A stretch of 64,000 nucleotides of DNA, from contig OX352774.1 in assembly GCA_947095535.1 (NCBI GenBank), positions 43,478,496 to 43,542,495 on the forward strand, given 5' to 3'. This stretch comes from Poecilobothrus nobilitatus. Its lineage: Eukaryota; Arthropoda; Insecta; Diptera; Dolichopodidae. The translations under genes and the position numbers were made by a program. Numbering within the stretch: the stretch's first letter is position 1; every line of letters begins with the position of its first letter. The notes under the pieces were generated by a model. It did not search any database. It saw only the letters and a program-made list of their open reading frames with translations, and had not been told where the DNA came from. Below are positions 60,672-64,000 of the stretch, piece after piece.

Positions 60672-63600
60672 GATACGGCTAAAATTATTTTCAAAAAACA
60701 AAGACTATAAAAATTTATATTTGTTAATTAGTGCTAATAAGACGAAAGCTAAAATATTAAAAGTTTGTATAATTTTATATTTTTAGTTTAATTTTAAAAT
60801 GGTCTAATTTTTTTGTATATTTTTTTTTTATGTTTGTATTACTTTATTCCGTCCCAAAATAATTTTTGGATCAATGTTTTATAACTGCTGCCCTTTATTT
60901 AGTAACAATAAATATTTTAAATTAATTCACGTATGTAAATTAAAAGTAAAAATATTTTTTACAAATACAATAATAATAATTAAGAAAATGCAATTTTTAT
61001 TTTTAATATTATGTTATATTTTTATATTTCACAAAAAAAAAAAAAATTTGCTCATTGTATCTATAATACGTTAATTACAGCATTAAAGAATTATTAGCCA
61101 CATTTTTTTTATATGCTACTTATAAAAAATTATTATATAAAATATGTCATTTAATCTATTTTAATATTAACATTTTATTTACATTCCTTTAAAGTTAAGA
61201 TATTTTTAATAAAAATTTTTTATTTCTTTATTATGTGCCAAATTTTTAATATTTAAAAATGTCTCTGTTTTCAAATAGTATTATCGATTTTATAAAACTA
61301 AAAAAATTACGCAAGAGACACAATTTTTAACATTAATAATTACAATATTCAATCGCACAAAATAAAATAAAAATTTTTAATACTTAACTATAACTTAATA
61401 TTTACATGAATGGAAAAATATATTTCTATACTTTAGTTTTTAATACTTATTCGCAATATTATAAAAATGTTAAGAAACAATTATATAAAAAAGAATTTTA
61501 ACTTTTATGCTTCCTGATATAATATATAAAATTATAATATTTAATTATAATTTAGGGTTATGTTATTTTTCTTAATATTTTCAAAAACAAACATTTCTAT
61601 ACTGCTATTTTAAAAGCAAATGAATATTTTTATGTAAATGTTTCTAATTTTTAGTTGCTTAAAAATTATTTTATATAAGATGCTCGACTATTAAAGGTCA
61701 GTAGAAAGCGTACGAGAAAAAAGTTTTTTCCACATGGGCGGACATTTTTTAATTGTTCTAGAGATAACCGTGTTCGAATATATGCAAAATAATAGATATA
61801 TGCTCTATGATATAATATAATAAGAGTAATGAAGATTTTATCAATAACGATTTGCTTTTAATGAATGTCTAAATAAATTCATTTATAAGAACATATTTTG
61901 AAAACTTCCGGTGGATGATTATCTCTAGAATAGCAGCACCTTCTAAAACAAATTGTTATTTGTTTAAATCGCCCTTATATAATACTTTGTTCGTAACCTT
62001 CGCCAGGCTTGAATTTGAAAAAAAATATTTTAAGTTAATTAAAATTTAAAAAAATACATGGAGAAAATGTGCTTCTCAATACATTAAAAGAAATTTGAAA
62101 TATTTTGAAAGCAAACAAAAAAAAAACATTTTTATATATTTTTACAAATAGAAAAAATGATCAATCACTGTAATAAAGATAATATAAGATAAATTTTTTT
62201 TAGACTTTAGAATGCAAAAATCATAAATTTATTATACAAACAATATTTATATAGATGTAATCTAGTAATCTATCTAAAATAAATAGTTCATATTTATATA
62301 CAATAATAATATAGTATTTTTATACAATTTATCCAGTTTATGTATGCCTAAAATATAGTAAAATAAAAAAATAATTTTTAGTGATAAGGATTAAAATTAA
62401 TAAATTTTTTGTTTGTAAATAAAATAAATATTTTCAATTTTGTTTTTTAAATTAATTAGTGCTAACATATTAAATTAAACATAAAATAACTCCACTAAAC
62501 TAAAATAAAACGAGAAAAAAACAATAAAATTGCTGAAAAAAATTATAATCTATTTTTCACAATATATATTATTATATAAAATAGTTTTTTATCATCTAAA
62601 TCTTTCAATTTAAAAAAAAAATTGTTTTTAAATGTGTAAATTAGAAAACATTCTATAGTATCGATCATTAAAATATATAAGATAAGAGTATAATTTAAAA
62701 AATAATAAACATAAATTATTAAATTATGTTAACAGTTTATTAATTTTCTTAAATAAAATTTCAACCTTTAAATTATAATATAGTGCTGGAAAAAGAACAC
62801 CAAGTTGGTTCTAAATATATCATTTAACTAAAACAATCTTTTTTAATTTAAATTTGATAAAATCCTATAACAAAAATGGGATAAAAATCGGATCGGAGTG
62901 AAGCCACTGCAAATTTTAGGTTACTATAATAAAAAAAAAACAAATATGTCACTCAAATGAAATGAGAATAATCTGAATCGATATATGTATTTTCAAAGAT
63001 GTGAAAAATGTTAATAATTTGCTAATAATGATTAATGAGACACGTTATATAAATGCATTTTTGTTCAATTTTTTATTTTATACTCCCCTCAATACATTTT
63101 AATGATCAAAAATATTAATAAAAAAAAAATTAATTTGTTATATTCATAAAGTAAACGATACAATAAAATAATTTATGCAAAATAAAAAACTAAAATAACT
63201 AACTCAAATTAATTAATGAAATAAATTTTTCTTTTTTAACTGTAAAATGACACCATTTTTTGGATTTAAGAAACTATATTTTACAATTAAAAATTTAATT
63301 TTTTTTTATTAAACATAATTTTTTTTTTATATAAATAATAATAATTATAAAAGTGTAAAACCGAAAAGTGATTTATAAATTTGTCTGATTATCAATAAGC
63401 AACATTATTCTTTAATATAAAGCATATAAAATTATATTAGCAATTTGAAATTATGTTTTATTTAAATTAAAATGTAGAATATAAAATTCGATGTAACAAC
63501 ATTCCTAAATATTAGTTTTTTTGTCATTTTTTGAGTTATATTTTTTTTAATTGAAATACATATATATCTATTTTTTTGTTTTTGTATAATTAATACGAAT

Positions 63601-64000
63601 CCTTTATTTTTAGTAAAATTAATAGCTATAAATCAAATAACTATAGATTGTTCAATCAAAGCTTTCGCCCATTTTCTTGTTTTAATGTTATCAATTTAAC
63701 TTTGTTTTTATCAAATAAAAATCGATTATTACAACATAATTAAATTTAAATATTTAAAACATAATATTTAGAAATGATTTGAATTATTTTTATTTTATCC
63801 ACTCGAATTCAATCTAAAACTTAAAATAAACCGAACTAATCTTAATGGTTAATTTTGGAAATAGTAATTGAGAATGTTTAATTTAACACTCAAAAGGTAA
63901 CATTATAGAATTTACTGCTTTTGTACTGTTTAATTTAAAAAAATCTTTAGTTAAACCGAGAGCAATGTATGAATTTTTAACGAGAGACCCTGCCGCTCAA
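60672..64000. other. M6 3' UTR and downstream AT-rich DNA, no gene seen
   Basis: No conserved frame is present on either strand. A 12-bp perfect inverted pair, TTCTAGAGATAA (about 61758) and TTATCTCTAGAA (about 61919), sits in a slightly less AT-rich patch at 61680-62010 that might be a small foldback element. The window ends in unremarkable AT-rich sequence. Confidence 0.6.

Overview
This is a eukaryotic and almost certainly insect window. It is extremely AT-rich, its genes are split by introns with GT/AG boundaries, and it is full of poly-A/T runs and transposon debris. I think a fly (Diptera) is most likely, because the 11.2-12.3 kb repeat has the 'GGACGGACGGACAT...' tail and 'TATACCCTACAC' ends that I associate with dipteran repeats; that assignment is inference. 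All splice sites were placed by eye from reading frame, phase and family conservation.

Layout. (1) 1-25996, plus strand: the 3' half of furry (fry), the scaffold of NDR/Tricornered kinases. There are 19 clear exons plus one candidate microexon, encoding about 1,870 residues; the 5' half of the gene lies before the window. Its first three introns (1-6215, 6336-9327, 9677-16777) are large and hold most of the repeats, including a full-length but dead DD41D-type mariner at 12956-14237, a 142-bp tandem array, SINE-like copies and MITE-like inverted-repeat elements. (2) 30828-33320, minus strand: a complete two-exon SLC7 cationic amino acid transporter (651 aa), convergent with fry. (3) 33321-42960: intergenic DNA with LINE reverse-transcriptase remnants, a tRNA-derived SINE, and a broken DDE-transposase-like element nested in a second inverted-repeat element. 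(4) 42960-52265: about 9 kb of gene-free AT-rich DNA with microsatellites. (5) 52266-53629, minus strand: a complete four-exon makorin RING/CCCH E3 ligase (386 aa). (6) 53630-58939: intergenic, with tandem repeats and a MITE carrying a clear 8-bp target duplication. (7) 58940-60671, plus strand: a complete five-exon M6 gene (PLP/DM20 tetraspan family, 320 aa). (8) 60672-64000: no gene seen.

The four host genes are ordinary conserved animal genes that share no pathway: kinase scaffolding, amino-acid uptake, ubiquitin ligation and neural membrane architecture. I found no previously undescribed multi-gene system. The most interesting signals are the nested inverted-repeat transposon at 38.6-43.0 kb, the 73-bp direct repeats around the 142-bp tandem array, the MITE with 8-bp target duplication, an unclassified A-tailed repeat present twice, and a 30-nt candidate microexon in fry.
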